Below, piece by piece: positions 46,701 through 55,949 of a DNA stretch of 64,000 nucleotides. The translations under genes were made by a program, and so were the position numbers. The stretch's first letter is position 1. Each line of letters starts with the position of its first letter. Source of the stretch: Paenibacillus sp. FSL H7-0737 (GTDB lineage: Bacteria; Bacillota; Bacilli; Paenibacillales; Paenibacillaceae). The notes under the pieces were generated by a model. It was not told the DNA's origin. It did not search any database and saw only the letters and a program-made list of their open reading frames with translations. Where the stretch lies: positions 2,108,001 through 2,172,000 of the forward strand of contig NZ_CP009279.1 in the NCBI RefSeq assembly GCF_000758545.1, read 5' to 3'.

Positions 46701-48633
46701 TGCTGGGAACGGAACCATTACCTCATACAACCTTTACGTCAGCACAGATGGAGAAGCATATACGAAGGTATCCAGTGGTACCTGGCTCAGAAACAACTTG
46801 AAAAAACACATCCTTTTCGATAGTGTTTCCGCCCGCTATGTGAAGCTTGAAGCAGCTGTTGCACTTGGAGGGTTCGCTTCGGCTTCGGAGGTCGATGTCT
46901 ATGAGGCGCCGAAGGCAGCTCCTGAAGTTCGATTGATTTCAGAAGGTAAACCTGCTACAGCGGACAGTGAGGATCAAGCGCATCCGGCTGGCCTCGCTAA
47001 TGATGGGAAACTGGACACATTCTGGTCAGCAGCGGATAAGAACAATAGCCATAGCTGGACGGTTGATCTCGGTATGATGCATTCCATTAAATCCTCCGAA
47101 GTTTCTTTTGAACACAGTAACAAGGCTTATCAGTACAAAATTGAAGTTCGGGAAACCGCGAACTCCAATTGGATTACAGTAACGAATCGAACGAATAATC
47201 AGGAAACTGGCACCATTCAGGATACATTTGGAAGCCAGGGTAGATTCGCTAGAATTACGATCACCGGACTGCCTGATGCTCAATTAAAGGCTGCTATTCG
47301 TGAATTCAAGCTGTTCGGCATCCCGCTGGAAGACGGACAGAAGGTTACTGGCATAAAGCTTGACCGTGAGACACTCTCACTTAAGGCGTTGGACGCACCG
47401 GTTCAATTGAAAGCGAGCATTGAGCCTGAGAATGCCGGTAATAAGACAGTTAAGTGGGGAAGCAGTGATCCTGGTGTTGCCGGCGTGGACAGTAAGGGAA
47501 TGGTCACACCAAAAGGGCAGGGTACGACATCGATTACCGCGACGACGGAAGAAGGCGGATTTACAGCAACAAGTGTGGTGACGGTTACTGGACAGAGCAA
47601 CCTAACCGAAATTCCGCAAAGTCAAATGAGTGCAGAAGCTACGAGCTATGAAGCAGGTGAAAACGATCCGAATTTGGCATTGGACGGCGATCCGGATACA
47701 CATTGGCATACGAAGTGGTTTAACGTTGATCCACTTCCGCAATCGATTATGGTGAATCTGGGCGGAAAGTATACCATCAGCAAGCTAGGATACTTACCTC
47801 GGCCGGATGAAGGCAATGGCACAATTACTGCTTACAACGTGTACACAAGCACCGATGGTGTGAATTACACGCTCATGACAAGCGGGAACTGGCTGCGAAG
47901 CAAACAGCTCAAGGAAGTGAATTTCGCTCCGGTGGAAGCGACTCACATTAAGCTGGAAGCTGTAAAAGGCGTGGGTGAATTCGCATCCGCAGCCGAGATT
48001 ACAGTGTATCAAGTGCAGCAGGAAACGGCTCAAGTGCAAGCCGTATTGAGTGCTGATGCATCCGTTACTTCCGGCAAGCCTTTTGTTGTCCGGTATGATG
48101 TGAACAACATCTCCGGGAAGGTATTTGCACAGGACATCACCATTCAGTACGATGCTGATCGCATGGATTATGTGTCCGCTAAATCACTGATCCAAGGTGT
48201 TGCGATTGTTGAAGAGACAATTAAAACACCTGGAAAGCTTCGTTTGATTATGGCGAGTGAAGGTGCGGAATACGGATTAAGCGGAAATCAACAAATTGCC
48301 GAACTGACATTCCAGGCAAAAGAAGTATCTGAGACGGTTACCGTTAATATCAGCGTGTCAGAGGTACTGCTAGGTGATGAAGACGGAGCAGAGACCGCAA
48401 CTGCACCAGCTACAATCTCTGTAAAAGTGAAACCAGAACAAACAGGAATATCAGGCGATCTTAACGGCGACGGAAAAGTCAGCATTGGTGACCTGGGTAT
48501 CGTTGCTGCACACTACGGCAAAGACTCATCAAGTCCTGATTGGCAGCAAGCGAAGCGTGCGGATATGAATGGTGACGGTAAGATCGATATTACAGATCTT
48601 GCTCAATTAGCGAAACAAATCGTAACTCAATAA
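43753..48633 (+). CDS. GH31 glycosidase, probable alpha-N-acetylgalactosaminidase, with four CBM32-like domains, cohesin and dockerin
   Basis: A 1626-residue secreted enzyme. Order: signal peptide (about 1-32); GH31 core (about 40-680), with nucleophile Asp in AKLDVAWVG (D360) and acid/base Asp in WSGDQSGNW (D411); three CBM32/F5-8C-type domains (about 770-1200); BIG2; a fourth CBM32 (about 1285-1420); cohesin (about 1426-1561); dockerin (about 1567-1626). The LDVAWVG and WSGDQSG segments and the modular tail resemble the GH31 branch of bacterial alpha-GalNAcases acting on Tn antigen, rather than alpha-glucosidases; this is from memory and moderately sure. The TTG start is chosen because GGAGGG lies 6 bases upstream; the longer frame from 43723 contains that site. 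Confidence 0.8.
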   Translation: MRSIYNRFGMWMLALMILMVTALMIRPETAHGASVGNISGFVKKDNNTFEITSGSDKIKVIFQREDMFRIWLGVNGQFKELTGKSAEKPIEPIVIKDDFGPVNVKWSDEGTYYKMETGKFVLRAYKNPLKFAMYKSDNQTVVWEESASLNYNGQSVSQQLIRGEDEYFYGGGMQNGFFNHRDRKITIANNYGDWGSGTVSNPAPFYLSTAGYGVLRNTFQSGTYDFDSTVKLTHNENRFDAYYFYGETMKDILNAYTDLTGKPSLIPRWGMGLGDADCYNRDPEKTSDVVNLIAKKYRENDMPGAWILPNDGYGCGYTDLGNTVDELHKEGFYTGLWTQNGVDKIAQEVGVEGTRLAKLDVAWVGPGYDFALGASKQAFTGIEDNSDDRGYVWSVGGWAGTQRYSTVWSGDQSGNWEYIRFHIPSMIGAGLSGMSYSTGDIDGIFGGSAKTYVRDLQWKIFTPILMNMSGWSAKDKQPWVWGEPYTSYNRDALKLRQQLTPYLYTYLNESYESGAPIMRGMIYSYPNDPNSKGTLTQYQFMSGESFLVAPVYTDTTMRNGIYLPKGKWIDYWTGEEHYGSKMLDEYNAPLDRLPLLVKGGAIIPMYPESLYDGQVPPDPITYDIYPYKASSFTMYEDDGTSKEHRIGKFAKTLITSTAPEQGSGDLIIKVGASVGDYKGKLESRKNQFAIHMPDHPEAVSVDGTSYPELQSKAAWDGATSGWYYAKQDKGGILYIKTPSISTDKEFIVKVAGYTADTTPLVDAVKIELPQVDTDPSRIPQEDMIATATNAASDTPAANVLDGSYESIWLSSANAGSKQSITLDLGIKQYVNKMKYLPRQYGGKDGTITGYKLYTSMDGTNYTLVSSGQWNDDKLEKTVNFDTVEAVFVKLEATEAVGGVVSAAEINLYRDLSQPSPTVIPKNEMTASAKSFQPGAEAAKAIDGDRNSAWHTKWDGSDKLPQSIILDLGKVRNVSQFRYAPRLDAGNGTITSYNLYVSTDGEAYTKVSSGTWLRNNLKKHILFDSVSARYVKLEAAVALGGFASASEVDVYEAPKAAPEVRLISEGKPATADSEDQAHPAGLANDGKLDTFWSAADKNNSHSWTVDLGMMHSIKSSEVSFEHSNKAYQYKIEVRETANSNWITVTNRTNNQETGTIQDTFGSQGRFARITITGLPDAQLKAAIREFKLFGIPLEDGQKVTGIKLDRETLSLKALDAPVQLKASIEPENAGNKTVKWGSSDPGVAGVDSKGMVTPKGQGTTSITATTEEGGFTATSVVTVTGQSNLTEIPQSQMSAEATSYEAGENDPNLALDGDPDTHWHTKWFNVDPLPQSIMVNLGGKYTISKLGYLPRPDEGNGTITAYNVYTSTDGVNYTLMTSGNWLRSKQLKEVNFAPVEATHIKLEAVKGVGEFASAAEITVYQVQQETAQVQAVLSADASVTSGKPFVVRYDVNNISGKVFAQDITIQYDADRMDYVSAKSLIQGVAIVEETIKTPGKLRLIMASEGAEYGLSGNQQIAELTFQAKEVSETVTVNISVSEVLLGDEDGAETATAPATISVKVKPEQTGISGDLNGDGKVSIGDLGIVAAHYGKDSSSPDWQQAKRADMNGDGKIDITDLAQLAKQIVTQ

Positions 48634-48682
48634 CACACGCTAACATCCTGAACAAAATTTAAAAGATGAAGGTGAGAAGAAT

Positions 48683-49402
48683 TTGAACAGTAGTCGATGG
48701 TACAAAAAGGCGGTAATGATGACCATTATCGCCGTGGTTTTAAGCTGTGTATCTTTTACGAACCCTGTAGTGAACGCAGATGCATCTGATCCTACACCTT
48801 CTGCTACTTTAGTAGGGAGTAAGAAGGTTGTTGCGCCGGGGGAGTCTTTTACCGTGAAGTATGGGATCACCAGTGTCTCCAGTGATGTGTATGCACAGGA
48901 CATTACCTTTGAATTTGATCCGGGTGTCATGGAATACCTTCCAGGTTCAATCCGCTCTCTGCAGGAAGGCGTAATTATTATCAATGAACCATCTACAAGT
49001 ACTCCCGGTAAGCTACGGGTTCTCTTGGCAAGTTTGGGTAGTCAGTATCCGATTACTAGCGATGCTGAAATTGTTGAACTTGGTTTCAAAGCAGCAGATG
49101 TAATACAAGACACAGAGGGAGTTATCCGGCTTACTCAAGCGATAATAAGTGACAGTCAAGGGGAAGAATCCGTGCTCCAACCGGCATCCTTAACCATTCA
49201 GATCACAGTAAATACGGGATTACCTGGAGATTTAAACGGCGATGGCAAAGTGAGTATCGGCGATTTAGGAATCATGGCTGCCCATTACGGTAAGGATTCC
49301 TCCAGTCCAGATTGGAGTAAGATTAATCACGCAGATCTGAACAAGGACGGCAAAATAGATATTACTGATCTTGCTGCACTTGCGAAAAAGATTGTGGAGT
49401 AG
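48683..49402 (+). CDS. Non-catalytic cohesin-dockerin protein (adaptor or spacer scaffoldin)
   Basis: A 239-residue secreted protein consisting only of a signal peptide (about 1-34), one cohesin (about 36-176; DVYAQDITFEFDPGVMEYL, then STPGKLRVLLAS) and one dockerin (about 180-239) with calcium loops [12 protein letters not shown] and DLNKDGKIDITD. It has no enzyme or carbohydrate-binding domain. Its cohesin and dockerin match those at the ends of the neighbouring enzymes, so it can act as a link in a chain or as a spacer. The TTG start follows an AAGGTGAGA ribosome binding site. It lies between the GH31 and GH95 genes in the same operon-like run, with short gaps. Confidence 0.87.
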   Translation: MNSSRWYKKAVMMTIIAVVLSCVSFTNPVVNADASDPTPSATLVGSKKVVAPGESFTVKYGITSVSSDVYAQDITFEFDPGVMEYLPGSIRSLQEGVIIINEPSTSTPGKLRVLLASLGSQYPITSDAEIVELGFKAADVIQDTEGVIRLTQAIISDSQGEESVLQPASLTIQITVNTGLPGDLNGDGKVSIGDLGIMAAHYGKDSSSPDWSKINHADLNKDGKIDITDLAALAKKIVE

Positions 49403-49456
49403 TAGGTTGCCTCATTTTTACAATCAGTGGTTGTTATTATGAGAGGGGATCAACGC

Positions 49457-52400
49457 ATGCCAATCGGTAAAAGTAGATTAGTCAGAAAGACTGCAATTCT
49501 ACTATCTGTATGGATCGCTTGCTCGCAGATACTTATCAGCATACTTCCGTCTAATGGTGTCTTAGGTCCAAAAGTGTATGCAGATGTTCAGTCGGCAGCT
49601 GAAACTGCGCCTGCGGCAGATCAGGATTTGTCATTATGGTATCAAGCACCGGCCACGAACTGGGAGACGCAGGCGCTCCCTATCGGAAATGGTTATATGG
49701 GTGGCATGGTATTTGGTGGTGTTGAGCAGGAGCGAATTCAATTTAATGAAAAGACACTGTGGAGCGGTGGGCCTGGAGCAGATTCAAATTATCAATATGG
49801 TATTAAAGACGGTGCTCAGCAACATGTTGAGACCATAAGACAGCTTCTAAAAGAAGGGGAAATTAATGAAGCTAAGGCTCTTGTAGGGAAGATTACTGGT
49901 GTTATGGGTGCTGGTGATAGTTCTTTCGGGGCGTATCAAGCATTTGGTGACGTGTTCTTAGATTTTAACCGTCAGTCAGCGTATACGGTAACAGCGAGCT
50001 CGGATAATCCACAATACGGCGAGCCTATTTCCAATTTAACCGATGGTTCGGTAAATACGAAATGGTATTCAGGTGATGGAGCACCACCTTTTTGGGTGCA
50101 GTGGGCATATGAAGAGGCTAAGGTAATTACCGGCTATTCGTTCACTTCAGGGAATGATGTGCCTGATCGGGATCCGAAGAGCTGGACGCTGAAAGGCTCG
50201 AATGACGGGCAGCAGTGGACCCCGCTAGATAACAGATCCAATGAAGAGTTTGCAAGCCGCAAACAGAAGAAATCATATACTTTTTCCAATGCTACAGCTT
50301 ATAAATTCTATAAATTCGATCTTGTAAGCAAGGGCGGAACGAAAATTCAATTGTCCGAGATGGAGATGACAAGCGCATCGGGTAACAGCGGTGCTCAGAC
50401 GTACTCTGATTATCGGCGTGAATTGAATCTTAATGATGCCATGGCAAGAGTGTCCTATACTTCGGGCAATGTAAAATTCAAGCGTGAGTATTTCATCAGT
50501 TATCCGGATAAGGTCATGGTGTTGAGACTGACAACGGATGAGCATCAGCCGATGACCTTCGATGTTCGCCTTACTGGAGCTCAGCCGTCCAATACGGTGA
50601 AGGGGGAAGGAAATAAACTGACGTTAAGTGGGAAGGTACCCAGTAATAAGATGGCATACGAAGCGCAGCTTCAAGTACAGCATGAAGGAGGAACTGTAAC
50701 AGCGAAGGATGGGAAACTTACCGTGAACGGTGCGAGTGTTGTCACGATCCTGATGACCGCTGCAACAGATTATGCCAATAATTATCCAACGTATAAGAGT
50801 GACAAGACGCCAAAAGAAATTGTAGAAGCGAACCTAAACGCAGCATCCGCTAAATCATTCAATCAGTTACGTGCATCCCATTTGACAGATTATAAGGAAC
50901 TGTTCGATAGAGTCTCACTTGATCTTGGTGGGGTTTCTACAAATCTTCCTACGAATGAGCTTTTGAATGGTTATAAAACGAATGCTAGTGACGGAGAGAA
51001 AAGAAGCTTGGAGGCATTATTTTTCCAATATGGTCGTTATTTGCTTATCGCATCCTCCCGGGAAGGCTCACTGCCTGCTAACCTACAAGGGGTATGGAAT
51101 CAAGTAAATAATCCACCATGGAACAGTGACTATCATACGAATATCAATGTGCAGATGAATTATTGGCCTTCCGAGGTTGTTAACTTAGCGGAAACCGATA
51201 TTCCGTACATTGATTACATTGATTCCCTGCGCGAGCCTGGTAGGGAAACGGCCCAAAGACATCATGGAATTGAAGGGGAAGGCTGGGCGATTCATACCGT
51301 CAACAACCCATTTGGTTATACTGCGCCAGGCTCTGATTTTTATTGGGGCTGGTCACCGGCTGCCAACGCCTTCATGGTGCAGCAGGTGTGGGATCGCTAT
51401 GCTTTTAGTGGAGATAAAGATCTTTTAAGAGGCCAAGTGTATGACATTATCAAGGAAACAACACAATTCTGGGTTAAATACCTGGTCGAAGATTCAGACG
51501 GAAGTCTAGTATCATCTCCTTCCTACTCTCCAGAGCAAGGGGATATATCCATCGGTGTGTCTTATGATCAGGAATTAGTCTGGGAGTTGTTCACACAGTT
51601 CATCAAGGCTAGTGAAATCTTGGGTGTGGATGAACAGCTGCGTAACGAGGTCATGGAGAAACGAAGCAAGCTATGGATGCCGCAGGTCGGAAGCTGGGGG
51701 CAGGTGCAGGAGTGGAAGAATGATATCGATAGTCCAACAGATCAGCACCGCCATATCTCGCATCTGATCGGCTTGTATCCAGGTACGCTTATTAATGAAG
51801 TGAATAATCCGGAGTTATTTGCAGCAGCAAGAGTCACCTTGAATTCTCGTGGCGATGGTGGAACGGGGTGGAGTAAAGCGAATAAGATCAATTTATGGGC
51901 ACGTCTGCTTGATGGTAACCGTGCACATAAACTGTTAGGTGAGCAGCTTAGAGGCAGCACGCTCGACAATTTGTTCGATACACATCCACCGTTTCAAATT
52001 GACGGTAACTTCGGAGCAACTTCAGGAATCGCAGAAATGCTTCTACAAAGCCAAACTGGAAGTATCGATTTATTAGCTGCTTTACCAGATGCATGGGCTA
52101 CCGGAAACGTTAAAGGACTTGTGGCAAGAGGCGGATTTGAAGTGGATATGCGCTGGGAAGGTACGATCTTGAAAGAAGCCTTGCTTACTTCTAAGCAGGG
52201 TAATAAGGCTTCTGTTAAATACCCTGGATTTGTACAATCCAATAAATTCAAGGTCGTTCGTGTTGGAAGCGAGGAATCCATCAACTTCACGGTGAATGGG
52301 AACTTGATTGAATTTCCAACAGTGAAAGGACAGCAATATAAGATTGTATCCAGTGTAAAGCCACCAGTGCTTCCAATAAAAGTAGATGATAAAGATCCGT

Positions 52401-53368
52401 CGATTGTATATACCGGAACGTGGAGTCCTTACAGTGACACAGGCGATTACAAGGGCACAGAAAGCTATAGTAATCAGCAAGGGGCTTCAGCGTCGTTCAC
52501 GTTTACAGGAACATCGATTAAATTTATCAGCGCTTTGCAGGCAAACCACGGACATTTCGATGTGTATCTCGATGGAGGGCTAGTCGCAGAGGCTGTTGAT
52601 GGATATGGTCCATCGACGATGAAGCAGCAGGTATTATTCCAACAATCCGATCTCTCCAAAGGGGAACATACAATTAAGATTGTCGTGAAAGGGGCGAAGA
52701 ACAACGCCTCTTCGAATACCATTGCGATGATTGATGCTTTCGAATATGTTCCTGTTGAACGGAATGAACCTACTGCGATAACTTTAAGTGGACCTAAGTC
52801 GATAAATCAAGGTCAGACCTTTACAGTTGACATGGGCGTTAGCAATGTCACGGATGCGACCTATGCGCAAGACATTAGATTGAAGTACGACGAGAATCTT
52901 CTAGAGTACATCTCGGGCGAATCGATGAACGATGGGATACAGGTGTTAGAATCAAAGAATGATCCAATCGGAACCATTCGCCTAATCACGGCTAGTACGG
53001 GAACTGGTCTAACCGGTGATGCCAAGGTGCTTGAACTAAACTTCAAAGCAAAGCCAGTGACGAAGTCTGAGTTAGCGAGCATAAAGGTAAGCAGTGCTGT
53101 ATTTGGTGACGCGAATGGACTGGAGACAGAAGCCGATCTTTCAAATATCGAAGTCGAGATTAAGGCAGATGAGCAGCCGCCGATGAAATCCGGAGACTTA
53201 AATGAGGATGGTAAAGTGAGCATCGGTGACTTGGCGATTGCAGCTTCGCACTATGGTAAAGATCAGAACAGTGCAGATTGGCAGACGGCTAAGCGTGCAG
53301 ATCTTAATAATGACGGAAAGATCGACATTATGGATTTAGCAGCAATTGCTCAAAAAATATTGAATTGA
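49457..53368 (+). CDS. GH95 alpha-L-fucosidase with inserted CBM32, cohesin and dockerin
   Basis: A 1303-residue secreted enzyme expected to release terminal alpha-1,2-fucose. Order: signal peptide (about 1-37); GH95 N-terminal beta domain, split by a CBM32-like domain (about 173-312) between FLDFN and YSDYRREL; (alpha/alpha)6 barrel with the two Asn of NINVQMNYW (N562, N564), acid Glu in SPSYSPE (E693) and Asp in IDGNFG (D849); beta-sandwich domain (about 975-1100); cohesin (about 1104-1236); dockerin (about 1244-1303). The ATG at 49457 is preferred over the longer frame from 49427 because GAGAGGGG lies just upstream of it. It ends the transcription unit. Confidence 0.87.
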   Translation: MPIGKSRLVRKTAILLSVWIACSQILISILPSNGVLGPKVYADVQSAAETAPAADQDLSLWYQAPATNWETQALPIGNGYMGGMVFGGVEQERIQFNEKTLWSGGPGADSNYQYGIKDGAQQHVETIRQLLKEGEINEAKALVGKITGVMGAGDSSFGAYQAFGDVFLDFNRQSAYTVTASSDNPQYGEPISNLTDGSVNTKWYSGDGAPPFWVQWAYEEAKVITGYSFTSGNDVPDRDPKSWTLKGSNDGQQWTPLDNRSNEEFASRKQKKSYTFSNATAYKFYKFDLVSKGGTKIQLSEMEMTSASGNSGAQTYSDYRRELNLNDAMARVSYTSGNVKFKREYFISYPDKVMVLRLTTDEHQPMTFDVRLTGAQPSNTVKGEGNKLTLSGKVPSNKMAYEAQLQVQHEGGTVTAKDGKLTVNGASVVTILMTAATDYANNYPTYKSDKTPKEIVEANLNAASAKSFNQLRASHLTDYKELFDRVSLDLGGVSTNLPTNELLNGYKTNASDGEKRSLEALFFQYGRYLLIASSREGSLPANLQGVWNQVNNPPWNSDYHTNINVQMNYWPSEVVNLAETDIPYIDYIDSLREPGRETAQRHHGIEGEGWAIHTVNNPFGYTAPGSDFYWGWSPAANAFMVQQVWDRYAFSGDKDLLRGQVYDIIKETTQFWVKYLVEDSDGSLVSSPSYSPEQGDISIGVSYDQELVWELFTQFIKASEILGVDEQLRNEVMEKRSKLWMPQVGSWGQVQEWKNDIDSPTDQHRHISHLIGLYPGTLINEVNNPELFAAARVTLNSRGDGGTGWSKANKINLWARLLDGNRAHKLLGEQLRGSTLDNLFDTHPPFQIDGNFGATSGIAEMLLQSQTGSIDLLAALPDAWATGNVKGLVARGGFEVDMRWEGTILKEALLTSKQGNKASVKYPGFVQSNKFKVVRVGSEESINFTVNGNLIEFPTVKGQQYKIVSSVKPPVLPIKVDDKDPSIVYTGTWSPYSDTGDYKGTESYSNQQGASASFTFTGTSIKFISALQANHGHFDVYLDGGLVAEAVDGYGPSTMKQQVLFQQSDLSKGEHTIKIVVKGAKNNASSNTIAMIDAFEYVPVERNEPTAITLSGPKSINQGQTFTVDMGVSNVTDATYAQDIRLKYDENLLEYISGESMNDGIQVLESKNDPIGTIRLITASTGTGLTGDAKVLELNFKAKPVTKSELASIKVSSAVFGDANGLETEADLSNIEVEIKADEQPPMKSGDLNEDGKVSIGDLAIAASHYGKDQNSADWQTAKRADLNNDGKIDIMDLAAIAQKILN

Positions 53369-53370
53369 GA

Positions 53371-53408
53371 GAAGGACACCTGAGTTTTTACTCAGGTGTC
53401 CTTCTTTT
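53371..53408 (+). terminator. Strong terminator after the GH95 gene
   Basis: A 15-base-pair perfect stem beginning GAAGGACACC with a TTTT loop and a following T run, 3 bases after the fucosidase stop. Confidence 0.9.
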
Positions 53409-53465
53409 GTAAACAAAAAAGGTTCTATAGGACAAAAAGTATCAACTCCACATCAAAAGAGATCA

Positions 53466-53494
53466 TGTGGTTACGTTTTTATAGCCTATATAAT
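53466..53494 (+). promoter_or_regulatory. Probable activated promoter of the second ABC-GH84 operon
   Basis: A perfect TATAAT (53489-53494) has no good -35 at 16-18 bases, as expected for a promoter needing an activator such as the YesN-type regulator at 31555. The start of the lipoprotein gene is 86 bases downstream. Confidence 0.45.
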
Positions 53495-53579
53495 GGAAAA
53501 GTGTTAATGGAATTACAGTCAGAATTGTAAAATCAAGTGCTTACAGAAGTCGAGCAAGTTTATTCGAGGGGGATAGCCA

Positions 53580-54953
53580 ATGAAAAGCAAGGGTAAAAAG
53601 AAAGCGGCATTAAGTCTAGTTATGATGTCCATTGTATTGTCTCTGGCAGGATGTGGCGGGGGGACAAATGGGGCTGAAGCTCCAGCTCCCGAGAAAACAA
53701 CAGCTGCGACGCAGACTGAGCCAGCGAAGACAGACGAGCCCAAGCCTGAAGAGCCGAAAGTAGCGGGAGACCTCGAAATCCAATACTTTGTCGGTGGTTA
53801 TGGAGACGGTTGGTGGAAAGAAGTCATTAGTGAATTCAAGAAGAAGTACCCAGATGTCAACATTAAAGAATCCGCAGGTTCACAAATCAACGAGCAAATG
53901 AAGCCCCGCTGGATCCAAGGTAATCCGCCAGATGTTGTATACATCGATGGAGCAGGATCGAACGAAACGCAAATGGTGCTCGACGACCAATTGATGGATA
54001 TTACAGATTGGGTTAAAGATGCGAAAAATGTGGACGGCGAGCCGCTTACGAGCAACTTGATCGCACCTCCACAAGACTACAGTGGCAAAAACTATACGAT
54101 TCCACTCGTATTCGGATCATGGGGAACCTTCTATGATGAAACCCTGTTTACTGAAAAGGGATGGGATGTTCCGAAAGATTGGGATAGCTTCCTCGCCACA
54201 AGTGAAAAAATCAAAGCGGATGGCGTATATCCTTACATTCATACCGGTAAATACCCATACTACATCGTGGGAGGTCTCTTAAATACAGGTTTTGTATCTG
54301 AGAATGGAGACAATCCGCAAATCTTGAAGGATCAAGAAGCAGCAAAAGAAGGTTCTTTCAAAAATGATGCTGTAGCGAATACCTTGAAAAAGATCGTTGA
54401 TATGAGGGACAAAGGGTATTTCGATAACGCATCGTTCGGTATGAGTCATACAGACTCCCAAATGCTCTTCTTACAGCATAAAGATGCAATGATTCCTAAT
54501 GGCTTGTGGCTCGAAAATGAAATGAAAAAAGATGTTCCAGAGGGCTTCAAATTTGGATTCATTCCTTCCGTTATGCAGAAGCCAGGCGGTAAATTTGTGG
54601 CTATTCCTTACACTAGTAACATTGCAATTGCAAAGAAGGCTAAAAATCCAGATGCAGCAAAAGCGTTTATTGAATTTATCTTTACGAAACAAGCCGCAGT
54701 TCGTTGGGCTGAGCTGACTGGCGCTTTGATGAACGTCAAGGCAGATCTGGAATCTTCAGGCGCAAGTGATGTTGTTAAAACGGCAATGAAATATTTCAAC
54801 GGTAGTGACACGATCGTTGCTCCTGTATTTAAATTGGCCGCGGACATTGAGCAGGCTGAGAATGATGCAACCATTGCATTGCTGCAAGGTTCTATTACAC
54901 CAGAAGAATGGATGGACCGTATGGAGAAGGCGGCAGCCAAAATCCGGAAGTAA
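53580..54953 (+). CDS. ABC transporter sugar-binding lipoprotein (second system)
   Basis: A 457-residue extracellular solute-binding protein. The signal peptide ends in lipobox LAGC, followed by a Thr/Glu/Pro/Lys-rich tether and the binding fold (IQYFVGGYGDGWWKEVI, NPPDVVYIDG, KDAMIPNGLWLENEMK). The general pattern is that of carbohydrate binding proteins, including those for N-acetylglucosamine or chito-oligosaccharides. It is followed by two permeases and the GH84 enzyme, so it probably imports mono- or oligosaccharides released on the cell surface. The ligand is inferred. Confidence 0.88.
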   Translation: MKSKGKKKAALSLVMMSIVLSLAGCGGGTNGAEAPAPEKTTAATQTEPAKTDEPKPEEPKVAGDLEIQYFVGGYGDGWWKEVISEFKKKYPDVNIKESAGSQINEQMKPRWIQGNPPDVVYIDGAGSNETQMVLDDQLMDITDWVKDAKNVDGEPLTSNLIAPPQDYSGKNYTIPLVFGSWGTFYDETLFTEKGWDVPKDWDSFLATSEKIKADGVYPYIHTGKYPYYIVGGLLNTGFVSENGDNPQILKDQEAAKEGSFKNDAVANTLKKIVDMRDKGYFDNASFGMSHTDSQMLFLQHKDAMIPNGLWLENEMKKDVPEGFKFGFIPSVMQKPGGKFVAIPYTSNIAIAKKAKNPDAAKAFIEFIFTKQAAVRWAELTGALMNVKADLESSGASDVVKTAMKYFNGSDTIVAPVFKLAADIEQAENDATIALLQGSITPEEWMDRMEKAAAKIRK

Positions 54954-54974
54954 GTTCATGACTCTTCTTTCTAA

Positions 54975-55010
54975 ACAATCAGAGGACATAGGTGCCTCTG
55001 ATTGTTCTTT
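54975..55010 (+). terminator. Attenuator-like hairpin between binding protein and permeases
   Basis: A perfect 11-base-pair stem ACAATCAGAGG/CCTCTGATTGT with a 9-base loop, followed by TCTTT. Partial termination here would give more binding protein than permease, a common arrangement in sugar ABC operons. Confidence 0.65.
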
Positions 55011-55039
55011 CAAATTTAAGGGGAGGATGGCTTACGCCC

Positions 55040-55936
55040 ATGAAGAACAATAAATTGTGGAAACGTAATTTGTTTATTGCGAGTTTCTTGCTGCCTACGT
55101 TTGCTATCTTTTGTTTATTCACTATTTATCCGTTGTTTCGAGGCTTGTACTTAAGCTTCTTCGATTGGTCAGGCGGTTCCGAATCGATGAATTTTATCGG
55201 TATTGATAATTATAGACAATTATTCTCGGATGAGATTATACCAAAAGCCATTTCGAATGATTATTTCTTGATTTTTTGGAAGGTCATCTTAATCATGTTA
55301 TTTGCAACGTTTTTCGCAGTATCATTGACCCGTTTAAAATTAAAAGAATACGGTTTTTACCGAGTGGTGTTTTTCTTTCCGAATATCATTTCCGTAGCCG
55401 TTATCGGTGTATTGTGGAGTTTTATATACAATCCCCGTCTTGGATTCCTGAATGCGTTCATCTCGTTATTTACAGGAAAACCTGTGGAAACGAACTGGTT
55501 AGGTGATTCAAACCTCGCAATGTGGTCACTTCTTCCTCCTAGTGTATGGGCTGGTATCGGATTCTATATGCTGCTTATCATTGCTTCTATTCTAGGTATT
55601 CCTTCCTCGCTATATGAAGCAGCCAGTATTGACGGTGCGGGGCAATGGCAACAGTTTACTCGAATTACATTACCTCTGATCTGGGAGCAATTCAAAACTT
55701 CTATCATTCACATCGTAATCACAACACTGAACGGCTCCTTTATTATCGTTAAGCTGATGACGGATGGTGGCCCGGATAATCAGACACAAGTTCTCGGTTA
55801 TTATTTGTATCAGATGGGCTTCAAGCAGTTCCATTTAAGCTACGGGGCAACCATCGGGGTGCTGATCTTACTGTTATCTTTAATCACAACTCTAATTTTG
55901 CAGCGCATTCTTCACCGAGAGTCCATTGAAATGTAA
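55040..55936 (+). CDS. Sugar ABC transporter permease (MalF type, second system)
   Basis: A 298-residue inner-membrane permease with six helices and the EAA loop (YEAASIDGAGQWQQFTRITLPL). GGGGAGG at 55020-55026 precedes the ATG at 55040 by 13 bases, slightly long; an earlier in-frame codon at 54992 falls inside the upstream hairpin and is rejected. It pairs with the next gene's product. No ATPase gene is in the operon. Confidence 0.9.
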   Translation: MKNNKLWKRNLFIASFLLPTFAIFCLFTIYPLFRGLYLSFFDWSGGSESMNFIGIDNYRQLFSDEIIPKAISNDYFLIFWKVILIMLFATFFAVSLTRLKLKEYGFYRVVFFFPNIISVAVIGVLWSFIYNPRLGFLNAFISLFTGKPVETNWLGDSNLAMWSLLPPSVWAGIGFYMLLIIASILGIPSSLYEAASIDGAGQWQQFTRITLPLIWEQFKTSIIHIVITTLNGSFIIVKLMTDGGPDNQTQVLGYYLYQMGFKQFHLSYGATIGVLILLLSLITTLILQRILHRESIEM

Positions 55937-55949
55937 GGAGGAAAATAAT

